This document shows, piece after piece, positions 1 through 6,945 of a stretch of 18,651 bases of DNA. A program made the position numbers and the translations under genes. The stretch is from Candidatus Woesebacteria bacterium UBA925 (GTDB taxonomy: Bacteria > Patescibacteriota > Microgenomatia > UBA8517), in assembly GCA_002293705.1 (NCBI GenBank), contig DBDT01000004.1, forward strand, positions 1 through 18,651, in the 5' to 3' direction. Below the pieces are notes generated by a model. The model saw only the letters and a program-made list of their open reading frames with translations, had not been told where the DNA came from and did not search any database. Each line of letters starts with the position of its first letter. Position 1 is the stretch's first letter.

Positions 1-141
1 ATCTAAAACCCCCAAATATATTCCGATCACTGCCGATAGTATTATAACAGTTGCTGTCAGTTTTACAACTTCTGATCTTGTAGGCCAAGAAACCTTCCCA
101 AGCTCACTTCTCACCTGTTTTACATATTCAACTGGGTTCAT
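1..141 (-). CDS. secE: SecE preprotein translocase subunit (3' truncated by window edge)
   Basis: SecE is the small essential membrane subunit that clamps SecY in the Sec translocon. The 47 visible codons start at ATG 141 and run off the window. They show the SecE hallmark: an amphipathic helix with ELGKVSWPTRSEV (residues 14-26; W19-P20-T21-R22 and E24) followed by one hydrophobic segment (about 29-47). Only roughly a dozen C-terminal residues should be missing. There is no Shine-Dalgarno. A TACAAT -10 box lies 7 nt before the ATG, predicting a leaderless mRNA. The next gene outside the window would commonly be nusG (family knowledge, not seen). Confidence 0.93.
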   Translation of the reverse strand, partial: MNPVEYVKQVRSELGKVSWPTRSEVVKLTATVIILSAVIGIYLGVLD

Positions 142-148
142 GGGTAGT

Positions 149-177
149 ATTGTAGCAGAAAAACCCCCACCAGTGAA
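149..177 (-). promoter_or_regulatory. secE promoter overlapping the upstream terminator
   Basis: On the minus strand, -35 TTCACT (172-177), a 17-nt spacer and -10 TACAAT (149-154). The predicted transcription start is about 141-142, at the A of the secE ATG. The -35 sits in the loop, and the spacer covers one arm, of the hairpin at 160-190. Confidence 0.7.
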
Positions 178-190
178 CGGTGGGGGTTTT
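160..190 (-). terminator. Intrinsic terminator of the 123-aa gene
   Basis: A perfect 12-bp stem (160-171 paired with 179-190) with a 7-nt loop. In the minus-strand direction it ends in five T residues (163-159). It begins two bases past the stop codon of the gene at 192-563. Confidence 0.85.
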
Positions 191-191
191 G

Positions 192-563
192 TTAGTTAAC
201 ACTTACCATAGCTGGTCCTAAATCATCTGTCACAACCACTCCCAGGCTCACCCCTTCATCTGTGTGATCTCTTACTTTAAATCTGAACATATTGGGGTCT
301 TCCACTATTGCTTCCCTCAATGTTTGATATGCCTGGTCATCTAGGGCAATCACTCCAATAGCTGAAAACAATTGATCCACCATTTGGCGCATCAACAAAT
401 CGTAAATTAAAGCTACGGTTTCGGTAAATTCGACTAAATTATTGTGACAAATTGGGCAAGTTTCGTCTGGGTCAATATCATCAATAATATCTTGAATCCT
501 AGACAATAAGAGCTGAAGGTTCGGCTGTTCTCTAAGATCTTCAATAATTGCTGCGCAGTCCAT
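192..563 (-). CDS. Small acidic protein of unknown function with one CPIC motif
   Basis: I do not recognise a family. The 123-residue product is acidic and largely helical. It carries a single CxxC (C36-P-I-C39) followed by H40, which could bind metal only as a dimer or with other ligands. There is no signal peptide or clear membrane segment. An ATG also exists at 575, but GGAGGT at 568-573 lies just after that ATG and 4 nt before ATG 563, so 563 is the supported start. It is monocistronic: its own Shine-Dalgarno at one end and an intrinsic terminator at the other. It diverges from rnhB. The same GGAGGTTG leader occurs at the small-gene cluster near 14 kb. Confidence 0.75.
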   Translation of the reverse strand: MDCAAIIEDLREQPNLQLLLSRIQDIIDDIDPDETCPICHNNLVEFTETVALIYDLLMRQMVDQLFSAIGVIALDDQAYQTLREAIVEDPNMFRFKVRDHTDEGVSLGVVVTDDLGPAMVSVN

Positions 564-567
564 CACA

Positions 568-573
568 ACCTCC
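568..573 (-). promoter_or_regulatory. Shine-Dalgarno deciding the start at 563
   Basis: GGAGGT sits 4 nt upstream of ATG 563 but inside the frame opened by ATG 575, which excludes the longer start. Confidence 0.75.
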
Positions 574-657
574 ATTGTTGCACCAAATTAACCTATATTT
601 TATCAGATTATTTCTTCTTGTGCTGAAGAATTGGGTTTACAGGTGTGTATAAGGTCT

Positions 658-680
658 AGTTGTTGTGTTGACCAACAACT
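658..680. repeat. Inverted repeat between divergent genes
   Basis: AGTTGTTG (658-665) and CAACAACT (673-680) are perfect 8-bp arms around a 7-nt centre. They lie 17 bp before the rnhB -10 box, in the shared upstream region of rnhB and the 123-aa gene. It could be an operator or a chance hairpin. Confidence 0.4.
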
Positions 681-696
681 AAATGATATTTAAGGT

Positions 697-702
697 TATT
701 AT
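697..702 (+). promoter_or_regulatory. -10 box of rnhB (leaderless)
   Basis: TATTAT ends 5 nt before the ATG at 708 and no Shine-Dalgarno is present. The -35 match at the expected distance (AACAAC) is poor, so only the -10 and its spacing support the call. Confidence 0.5.
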
Positions 703-707
703 GTGTT

Positions 708-1289
708 ATGTACTGTGGAATAGATGAAGTTGGTAGAGGAAGCTTGGCAGGACCGGTGGTGGTTTGTTGTGTGGCAAGCCCTGTAAATTGGCAGATATTA
801 GACTGTAGCCTGCCTGTGGTGATTAATGACTCCAAAAAGTTAAGTATTAAAAAAAGAGAATTATCAGATATTTGGATACGTTCAAATACAAAATCTGTAG
901 GAATTGGACTATCCACAGTAGAAGAAATTGACGAATTTGGAATAGTTGCCGCCACAGCCATGGCTTCTGAGAGAGCATTCATTGAGTGTGGGGTTTTTGA
1001 TCCCGATTTAATCCTTTTGGATGCCTTTGAGATAGATAGTATTAAAAAGCTCTCCAAAGCTCCTCAAAAAGCGATAGTTAAAGGGGATTCAAAAGAAGGT
1101 GTTATAGCAGCAGCATCAATAGTAGCCAAGGTGTACCGAGACAAGCTCATGGATGATCTTTCAGGGCAGCACCCAGGCTATCTCTGGCACAAAAACAAAG
1201 GATACGGCACCAAAGACCACCTGGATGCTATCAAAAAATTAGGCACAACAAATCAGCATAGAAAACTGTTTGTCAGAAAAATAGTTTAA
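708..1289 (+). CDS. rnhB: Ribonuclease HII
   Basis: RNase HII nicks the RNA strand of RNA:DNA hybrids and removes single ribonucleotides misincorporated in DNA. The 193-residue protein has the family signature DEVGRGSLAGPVV at 6-18, with catalytic D6 and E7. The third acidic ligand is in LILLDAF (D105) and the fourth is D145 after the AAASIVAKVYRD block. NDSKKL (D41) and the HPGYLWHKNKGYGTKDH segment (155-171) are also conserved family features. Length is normal for a bacterial RNase HII without the extra C-terminal extension. Its stop overlaps the rpsU stop of the opposite strand through a shared TTAA. No Shine-Dalgarno; likely leaderless. Confidence 0.95.
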   Translation: MYCGIDEVGRGSLAGPVVVCCVASPVNWQILDCSLPVVINDSKKLSIKKRELSDIWIRSNTKSVGIGLSTVEEIDEFGIVAATAMASERAFIECGVFDPDLILLDAFEIDSIKKLSKAPQKAIVKGDSKEGVIAAASIVAKVYRDKLMDDLSGQHPGYLWHKNKGYGTKDHLDAIKKLGTTNQHRKLFVRKIV

Positions 1290-1480
1290 TTGCCCCTTTT
1301 CTTCTCAAGATACTTACGAAATTCTTGAAGATATTTCTTTTTCTTCCTTTTTTCAGACTTCTTCTCGTACCTATCTTTTTCTTTAAACTCAGGAACCAAT
1401 CCACTAATTAAAACTTTTTTTCTAAATCTGTTAATTAATTTTTCGTCGCTTTCTCCTTTTTGTTTTGTTACGTGTACCAA
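1286..1480 (-). CDS. rpsU: 30S ribosomal protein bS21
   Basis: bS21 is a small basic protein of the 30S subunit that assists mRNA binding near the anti-Shine-Dalgarno end of 16S rRNA. The 64-residue product has the classic pattern: a short beta start (VHVTKQKGES), then RFRKKVLISGLVPEFKEKDR and a long Lys/Arg-rich helix with RKKKKYLQEFRKYLEKKRG at the end. The start is TTG 1480, with AAAGGAGGG at 1487-1495 placed 6 nt upstream. No ATG is available nearby. It has its own promoter (1507-1535) and Shine-Dalgarno, unlike the leaderless genes around it. Its 3' end overlaps that of rnhB by 4 nt. Confidence 0.92.
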   Translation of the reverse strand: MVHVTKQKGESDEKLINRFRKKVLISGLVPEFKEKDRYEKKSEKRKKKKYLQEFRKYLEKKRGN

Positions 1481-1506
1481 AATAATCCCTCCTTTCAGGT
1501 TTTCTA

Positions 1507-1535
1507 ATTATACATCAAGGGTCGATTTAGTTGAA
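1507..1535 (-). promoter_or_regulatory. Promoter of rpsU
   Basis: -35-like TTCAAC (1530-1535), 17-nt spacer, perfect -10 TATAAT (1507-1512). The expected start near 1500 gives a roughly 20-nt leader containing the Shine-Dalgarno. The -35 lies inside the last codons of the upstream gene. Confidence 0.65.
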
Positions 1536-1964
1536 GTTGGCTAAGTTTGAGTGGTTGGCTGAGGCTAAAAGCACTTCGTAGGCAAACTCAATGTGGTCGG
1601 CGAAGTTCTCTGGTGTGTCACTCCAAAATATATGCCCCTCCTGGGAGTAACTTTCGATAAGTTCTGCTTTGTCTGAACCGAGGGGGATTATTTCTTTGGT
1701 GGACCACACTTCTTCCTCAGCTTCTTCTTGGATGTGTAAAACTAACTGTCCAAGCTCAGGCGAGATGCCTAACAATTCTCTTGTTCTTGGTTCTGTGGGT
1801 GGTTCAATAATGAAGGCGTAAACAGCCATGATCTTGTGGGTATTGCCTTTGAGATCTTTGGTTTCTAATAAAAAGCTTTGCGACTCTTCTTTTGCTGGGA
1901 TTCCTATTTTGGTGTCAATATTCGCTCTTGTGATGACGTCAGTATGGGTTTCAGGTATTGCCAT
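1527..1964 (-). CDS. Hypothetical protein, 145 aa, downstream partner of the 628-aa gene
   Basis: No family recognised. The product is soluble and acidic, especially in the second half (a QEEAEEEVW stretch near residue 80), with no cysteine cluster, signal peptide or membrane segment. The N-terminal half looks like a beta-rich fold. Its start lies 24 bp after the stop of the 628-residue gene on the same strand, so the two may be co-transcribed and functionally linked. It also has its own candidate promoter: TCGATA, 17 nt, TAAAAT ending 5 nt before the ATG, predicting an additional leaderless transcript. There is no Shine-Dalgarno. Function unknown. Confidence 0.7.
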   Translation of the reverse strand: MAIPETHTDVITRANIDTKIGIPAKEESQSFLLETKDLKGNTHKIMAVYAFIIEPPTEPRTRELLGISPELGQLVLHIQEEAEEEVWSTKEIIPLGSDKAELIESYSQEGHIFWSDTPENFADHIEFAYEVLLASANHSNLANFN

Positions 1965-1969
1965 TGCCT

Positions 1970-1998
1970 ATTTTAACAGTTGAGATTATTAATATCGA
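1970..1998 (-). promoter_or_regulatory. Candidate promoter of the 145-aa gene
   Basis: -35 TCGATA (1993-1998), 17-nt spacer, -10 TAAAAT (1970-1975), then 5 nt to ATG 1964. It overlaps the last codons of the upstream gene. Confidence 0.5.
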
Positions 1999-3875
1999 GG
2001 AGTGTCGTTCACCTTTTTACCTTCCCAGTCTGACTTGACATTTATTATCCAATCTTCCAATAGCTCAACTTGTCCCAGGCCATAGACTTCCACCTTTCCC
2101 ACCTCAATGTTTGAGGTGGATGCATTTTCCATAAAAGTCGGTAATGCTGGCGTTCCGACACCCTCGGCTTTAATCGGATGCAAATTGGATTTTGATTTTG
2201 GAAGTGTTGGGTCATAAGCCATTTGTTCGCCATGTTTGAATACACTAGTCATCGATTTGAAAGACGAGCCAGCCGTAGCTCCAGTATAAAAAGTCAGCAT
2301 GGCCATTCGATACTTTTCTTCAGCAGTGGTGTGCTCCAAATCAATGGCTGCATTCCTGACTACTTTCATTGTGCTTTGGTCTTCTCTGTAAATATTTAAT
2401 AGTTGTTCTACTTCCTGTCTTTGTCCTTGTCTGATGGCACGTCTAAGTTTGTTTATTCCCCAAGCTGTGCAGTGGTCAAGCTGAAATCTTCTTCTTTGGT
2501 CAAATTTAAGTACACTTCCTACAGACTCCTTTGTTTCAATGGTCTTGCCATTTGGTACTTCTGTCTGCACTTCATTTAAGGTTAGTTGGATAAAAGTTGC
2601 CATTGTCATATAGGCTTTTTCTCCGAGTAGAGATCGTATTTCGCGATTAAGCTCTTGAAACTCGAGGTTCATTTCTTGAATTGTTTCTTCGCTGGGTTGT
2701 CTAAGGGCGCATGCGCCGTTGTCTTTTGAACCAAGGTTTAGCCTGTTGTTTGAGACATTAATCATTGTCGCCCTGCGGTCTTTGAACTGTTGAATTTTTT
2801 GAGCACGAATTCTTAATCTTTCTTCGGGTGTTGGGGATCTGCTGTTTTGGTTCTCAAACTCGTAAACTCCGCTTTCTTCAAGCTCCTGCTTTTTTTGCTG
2901 ATCTAAAAACATGTTTTCAGCACCGCCCAATTTGTCGGCAATAGCTGTAGCTGCAACTTGCATTTCCTTCCCGTTAGTGTATTCATGGTTTGCAATTATC
3001 TGTATATGCGACCCTTGGGTGGAGCCCCTTCCTTTGGGGACAAATAATACTACGATTTTGTTATTGTCAAGAATTTTTCCTATCAAATCTAATTCCGCTT
3101 GAGATGATTCAAAGCTGCCTTTCTTTATTACAACGACCTTGTCTTTACTGAAGTTTCTAATGTCTTCATCTGAATAAACATCTTGCAGTTCAGATTCACT
3201 TATCTCCACACTTGCGACTCCATTGTTTCTGCTGGTTACCTCAAAACCAAAATCTCTTGATACTACTTTTTTCCCTTCATCGTCCGTCCAGGGGATTCCG
3301 TAACGGTTTTCTTCATTGGGATTCTCTGGGGATTTAAAGACTTCAAAAACTACATCTCCAAGCTCTTCACTGGATAATCCATCTAGCGCCGATTGGTTTT
3401 GCAAAGGAATTAAATGAGAGAACCTAGTCTTTCGTTTGTGCTCTTCTCTGAGTTTTTCATATGCTTCTTCGCTCATTCCTCTTTTTCGCAAATGGGTGGG
3501 CTCAATGCTTCCAGAAAGTAAAATCTGTTTATATGTAGGCCAACCGCCCGCTCTCGGATCACTATCGCCAAACTTCTCCTTCCACTTCTTGGGGGCTTTT
3601 GGAAGATCTTCTAGGCTCATCCCTCTTTCAAGTTGTGCCGAAGAGGCAATTTCAAGGACGTGTCTTTTCCCTGAATCCCTTAGTGCGTGTAGATTGATTG
3701 CTTGTTTTGTTACAATCGCAGACATTGCTTGCCTGATACTTACATCGGCTGCAGGCTCAATGGCCAGCTCTTCTTGCAGATTGTGCATTAGTTCTTTGTG
3801 ACGATTGTTCGATTCAACAATACGAGCCATCTCCTCTTTCTTGCTTAATTTGTTTTCGGTGTCTGTATGCTCCAT
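1989..3875 (-). CDS. Large hypothetical soluble protein, 628 aa
   Basis: I do not recognise this protein. It has no signal peptide and no membrane segment. It is highly charged with several long predicted helices: an N-terminal helical region (about 1-65), a Lys/Glu-rich helix near 135-150, and a helical hinge near 330-370. A central part (about 190-320) looks alpha/beta, with hydrophobic strands such as KVVVIKK and KIVVLFVPKGRG. The C-terminal third includes QLDHCTAWGINKLRRAIRQ. Only two cysteines were noted. The start is ATG 3875 without a Shine-Dalgarno; no strong promoter could be fixed, though the AT-rich upstream sequence has weak -10-like hexamers. It is followed after 24 bp by the 145-residue gene. 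Cytoplasmic location is inferred from composition; function unknown. Confidence 0.75.
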   Translation of the reverse strand: MEHTDTENKLSKKEEMARIVESNNRHKELMHNLQEELAIEPAADVSIRQAMSAIVTKQAINLHALRDSGKRHVLEIASSAQLERGMSLEDLPKAPKKWKEKFGDSDPRAGGWPTYKQILLSGSIEPTHLRKRGMSEEAYEKLREEHKRKTRFSHLIPLQNQSALDGLSSEELGDVVFEVFKSPENPNEENRYGIPWTDDEGKKVVSRDFGFEVTSRNNGVASVEISESELQDVYSDEDIRNFSKDKVVVIKKGSFESSQAELDLIGKILDNNKIVVLFVPKGRGSTQGSHIQIIANHEYTNGKEMQVAATAIADKLGGAENMFLDQQKKQELEESGVYEFENQNSRSPTPEERLRIRAQKIQQFKDRRATMINVSNNRLNLGSKDNGACALRQPSEETIQEMNLEFQELNREIRSLLGEKAYMTMATFIQLTLNEVQTEVPNGKTIETKESVGSVLKFDQRRRFQLDHCTAWGINKLRRAIRQGQRQEVEQLLNIYREDQSTMKVVRNAAIDLEHTTAEEKYRMAMLTFYTGATAGSSFKSMTSVFKHGEQMAYDPTLPKSKSNLHPIKAEGVGTPALPTFMENASTSNIEVGKVEVYGLGQVELLEDWIINVKSDWEGKKVNDTPRY

Positions 3876-4103
3876 ACGTTTAAATATTAAGATAATTGAA
3901 AATACTGCCCCCTAATTTTTTCAGGAATCACCCGCGGTGTTTTTAGGACTCGCCGTTCCACATGCAGGATAATCTAGAATATCATTTTGTGGGATATGGG
4001 CCCAACTGTCAGCAGACAATCATCTTTGCTTTTAAAAATATCTGAGTAACATGTTGTATTGAGATTGTGAACTTAATAGGTGAATATCTGGTTCCAGGCA
4101 ATG

Positions 4104-4544
4104 TTAAATCAGTTTGGCTGTTGGAGAGAGGGCTAGCGACAATAGCCCTGTTGCTAAGGCCAAGAGTCCATCTACTGCAAAAATGCAGACAGAAAATAGT
4201 GCAACTTCGTCAGTTAATTTTTTGTGTCTTCTTATAAATCCTTCCAAATATATTCCAAGGGGTATTTGGAAAATCACAAATATTAAAATAGCTAGGTTTA
4301 AGTAGGTTGAAAAAGTTTCCGTCCAAAATACCCCCAGGGTGGCAAACCAGTTGGTAAGCTTGGGCATCGCCCCAAAGCTTTGAACCGAAAATATAACTGC
4401 AAATATTATTCCATTTATCCACATAAGCTTTGGAAACCAACTATGGTATTTTTTGTCTGTCCAGAGCAGAAACCAGGCAAGTGGGGCAAATGCCCAAAGT
4501 AGAAAAACAATTAATGCGGGTTTTGATATTTTTTTGATCTCCAC
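4104..4544 (-). CDS. Small integral membrane protein, four predicted helices
   Basis: No family recognised. The 146-residue protein has four hydrophobic segments: about 9-27, 41-60, 81-99 and 115-140, separated by short basic or polar loops (DKKYHSW, RRHKK). The positive loops suggest an even number of crossings with both ends in the cytoplasm. The start is GTG 4544. There is no Shine-Dalgarno, but TATAGT lies 6 nt upstream, consistent with a leaderless GTG start. It diverges from the 193-residue gene, and the two promoters are packed back to back. The opposite-strand ORF in this region is a shadow; the hydrophobic pattern and start context favour the minus strand. Confidence 0.7.
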   Translation of the reverse strand: MEIKKISKPALIVFLLWAFAPLAWFLLWTDKKYHSWFPKLMWINGIIFAVIFSVQSFGAMPKLTNWFATLGVFWTETFSTYLNLAILIFVIFQIPLGIYLEGFIRRHKKLTDEVALFSVCIFAVDGLLALATGLLSLALSPTAKLI

Positions 4545-4550
4545 TTATTA

Positions 4551-4578
4551 ACTATACATACAGACTATTGAAATTAAA
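4551..4578 (-). promoter_or_regulatory. Promoter of the four-helix membrane protein
   Basis: -10 TATAGT (4551-4556) ends 6 nt before GTG 4544. A weak -35, TTTAAT (4573-4578), lies 16 nt further upstream. It overlaps the opposite promoter at 4568-4596. Confidence 0.5.
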
Positions 4579-4596
4579 GGCTTTGGAATAGATAGT
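4568..4596 (+). promoter_or_regulatory. Promoter of the 193-aa gene (leaderless)
   Basis: -35 TTGAAA (4568-4573), exactly 17 nt, -10 GATAGT (4591-4596), then 6 nt to ATG 4603. Transcription should start at or within a base of the start codon. Confidence 0.65.
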
Positions 4597-4602
4597 GTCT
4601 AT

Positions 4603-5184
4603 ATGGGTCCAGAAACAGAAGGAGGAGTTCAGTCACTTTTAGAGATTGCAAAAAGCCATCAAGGCCCTGAAAAGATCCAACAGTTTAGGAATGCACTGGC
4701 AGGTGTTGATCTTTCTGGCAGTATTGTCCATGAAAGTGAGTTAGTGGACCCAGTTGCCACCCTTAATCCTGGTCACACCTTGGCTCTTCTTTGCATTAAC
4801 GGCTTAAGTGATCCAGGTAGACTTTCGAGGGCAAGATGGCTTTCAAATAATCCCAATCCAGACGGGTCTGTTTTGTATGACCAAAGTCAGAATCCAAGAT
4901 TGGGGATAATTTTGGATGATGATTTAGTAGTAGAAATAGTCGGTAACCCCGCCTCAATTGTTCCAATTCATGCTGAAATCCGTGGCAAGCTTTCTGTCTT
5001 TGATCAGTCAGCTGACTCACTTGATATAGCAAAAGATCGCCCCAAAATCGCAGAAGACATCTTGCGTCTAACTCAGGTGGAGAGACAGATTATTGAAAGA
5101 CATCCTGGGTTTAGTGATATTAAAAAATACGAAAATGAGATAGATGGGTATTTGAAAATCACTGATCCATATTCAAAATCTTGA
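4603..5184 (+). CDS. Hypothetical soluble protein, 193 aa
   Basis: No family recognised. The product is soluble and acidic. A central segment (about 60-130) alternates hydrophobic strands and turns (HTLALLCINGL, RLGIILDDDLVVEIVG), suggesting a small alpha/beta fold. The C-terminal 50 residues are probably helical (AEDILRLTQVERQIIERHPGF). One cysteine, no signal peptide. It begins at ATG 4603 with no Shine-Dalgarno but a well-spaced promoter that predicts a leaderless mRNA. It ends 46 bp before the Kef-type transporter on the same strand, so partial co-transcription is possible, though the transporter has its own -10. Function unknown. Confidence 0.7.
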   Translation: MGPETEGGVQSLLEIAKSHQGPEKIQQFRNALAGVDLSGSIVHESELVDPVATLNPGHTLALLCINGLSDPGRLSRARWLSNNPNPDGSVLYDQSQNPRLGIILDDDLVVEIVGNPASIVPIHAEIRGKLSVFDQSADSLDIAKDRPKIAEDILRLTQVERQIIERHPGFSDIKKYENEIDGYLKITDPYSKS

Positions 5185-5219
5185 GAGATATTCACTGTCA
5201 ATTGTCTAACTTTTTTGGT

Positions 5220-5225
5220 TACAAT
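5220..5225 (+). promoter_or_regulatory. -10 box of the Kef-type transporter gene (leaderless)
   Basis: TACAAT ends 5 nt before ATG 5231, with no Shine-Dalgarno between. The -35 match at 16-17 nt (GTCAAT/TCAATT) is weak. Confidence 0.5.
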
Positions 5226-5230
5226 AAAGT

Positions 5231-6937
5231 ATGGGAGTGTTTTTGGAAATTGGGGCGATATTTACTGTTGCCACATCCTTGGCAATTTTGGCAAAGCTAC
5301 TTAAGCAGCCATATGTGGTGGCTTATATATTGGCTGGAATAATTGTTGGTCCAATTGGAATTAATGTCTTGCACTCAACTGAAGTTGTTGAGGTTTTAAG
5401 TAAAATCGGAATAGTTGCTCTCTTGTTTGTAGTGGGAATCTCGCTTAATCCTCAGGTTATCTCAGAGATAGGTAAGACTGCGGTAGTTACTGGAGTAGGA
5501 CAGGTATTGTTCACTTCAGTTGGGGGATTTTTCATCTCACGTGCCCTTGGCATAGATACGATAGCTTCAATCTATATTGCTGTTGCCCTGACATTTAGTA
5601 GCACCATCATTATCATGAAGCTCCTTTCTGACAAGGGGGACCTGGAAACCTTGTATGGGAAAATTGCAATTGGATTTCTCTTGGTACAAGACATAATTGC
5701 AACAATAGCCTTAATTGCAGTCACCACATTGTCTGTTGCAAGCGGGTCGGATTCAGTTGGTGGGGCATTTTTAGCACTACTTGTTAAGTCCATTATTGCA
5801 GCTGTTGTTTTGTTTGTTGTTTCAAAATACATTTTGCCACTTCTGTCCGAATTTTTAGCAGGTAGCAGTGAGCTTCTTTTTCTTTTTGCCGTAACTTGGG
5901 GAATTGGGCTTGCTGGTGTATTTATGCTTTTGGGATTGTCAGCTGAGGTTGGCGCGCTTGTTGCAGGAATCACCCTGTCAGTCTCACCATTTGCTTACGA
6001 AGTTTCATCAAGGATGAAGCCACTTCGTGACTTCTTCATAGTTTTGTTTTTCATTCTTCTGGGCTCACAAATGGTGTTTACAAACTTTGCCTCACTAATT
6101 GTGCCTGTTGCTGTTTTTTCTCTTTTTGTTCTTGTAGGCAACCCAATCATTCTTTTTGTGATCATGAACCTGCTTGGCTACAGACGCAAAACGGCCTTCC
6201 AAATAGGCCTTACAGTGGCTCAGATTAGTGAGTTTTCACTAATCCTGGCTGCACTTGGTGCCAGAGTGGGGCAGCTAGACGCATCAAGTCTCTCCATTAT
6301 TACTTTTGTGGGACTAATTACAATCTCACTCTCAAGCTATATGATTATCTACAACGAACAAATATATGCCAAACTTTCGCCACTTTTGAAGTACTTAGAG
6401 ATTGTTAAAAAACCACATGCAGAAAAAAGTAGCTATGGAGAAGGTGGGTATGAGCTACTTCTATTTGGCTTTGATAGGGTGGGTAAGAGATTTTTGGATT
6501 CATTCTCTAATATTGGCAAAAAATTTGTAGTTGTTGATATTAATCCCAAGTCCATTGCAAGAATAAAAAATGCAGGAGCTGATGCTATATATGGTGACGC
6601 AACAGATATTGAGTTTTTACAAGAGCTGCCAGTTAACCCCCCCAAACTAATAGTCTCAACAATACCTGATTTTGAAGCCAATGGCACTCTTACTAGATTT
6701 ATGAAAAAGAAGTTTCCAGATGCAATCATTGTGGTTTTGGCCCACACAGTGACTCACGCTAAATCTCTTTACAAGTCAGGGGCCACCTATGTAGTTCTTC
6801 CACATCACCTTGGAGCAGAGCATGCTGCAAACATGATATCTGATTTGGGGCTTTCCAAATCTAAGTTTGACAAAAAAGGAGAGGTGCACAGGCAATCACT
6901 TTCATCGGAGATTGATCACCACAGGAGAGCCAGTTAA
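5231..6937 (+). CDS. Kef-type monovalent cation/proton antiporter (CPA2) with TrkA-N domain
   Basis: A membrane transporter exchanging K+ or Na+ for protons. The 568-residue protein has an N-terminal CPA2 membrane domain (about 5-385) with many hydrophobic helices. It carries the family block LTFSSTIIIMKLLSDKGDLE (120-139) followed by FLLVQD (149-154); Q153-D154 is the family ion-binding position. From about 407 a Rossmann-type RCK/TrkA-N domain follows (LLFGFDRVGKRF, FVVVDINPKS, AGADAIYGDATD, VVLAHT, GATYVVLPHHLGA). This is the NAD(H)-binding regulatory domain of KefB/KefC-type proteins. No separate RCK-C domain is seen; about 45 residues follow. Its stop overlaps the stop of the convergent phosphatase gene. 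Whether it moves K+ or Na+ cannot be read from sequence. Confidence 0.93.
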   Translation: MGVFLEIGAIFTVATSLAILAKLLKQPYVVAYILAGIIVGPIGINVLHSTEVVEVLSKIGIVALLFVVGISLNPQVISEIGKTAVVTGVGQVLFTSVGGFFISRALGIDTIASIYIAVALTFSSTIIIMKLLSDKGDLETLYGKIAIGFLLVQDIIATIALIAVTTLSVASGSDSVGGAFLALLVKSIIAAVVLFVVSKYILPLLSEFLAGSSELLFLFAVTWGIGLAGVFMLLGLSAEVGALVAGITLSVSPFAYEVSSRMKPLRDFFIVLFFILLGSQMVFTNFASLIVPVAVFSLFVLVGNPIILFVIMNLLGYRRKTAFQIGLTVAQISEFSLILAALGARVGQLDASSLSIITFVGLITISLSSYMIIYNEQIYAKLSPLLKYLEIVKKPHAEKSSYGEGGYELLLFGFDRVGKRFLDSFSNIGKKFVVVDINPKSIARIKNAGADAIYGDATDIEFLQELPVNPPKLIVSTIPDFEANGTLTRFMKKKFPDAIIVVLAHTVTHAKSLYKSGATYVVLPHHLGAEHAANMISDLGLSKSKFDKKGEVHRQSLSSEIDHHRRAS

Positions 6938-6945
6938 AAACTGGC
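6929..6945. terminator. Short hairpin over overlapping convergent stop codons
   Basis: GCCAGTT (6929-6935) pairs with AACTGGC (6939-6945) around AAA. The 7-bp stem spans the TTAA shared by the two stop codons. No long U-tract follows on either strand, so terminator function is only possible. Confidence 0.45.

Noticed and set aside
656..1057. Minus-strand 133-residue ORF opposite rnhB
   Set aside because: rnhB has clear catalytic motifs on the plus strand; the antisense ORF has no motif or ribosome site.
3876..4103. A small gene or RNA in the longest gap
   Set aside because: Only a 27-codon plus-strand ORF without ribosome site and no strong hairpin were seen; nothing supportable.
5572..5973. 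Minus-strand ORF opposite the Kef-type gene
   Set aside because: Antisense shadow of hydrophobic helices; no start signals.
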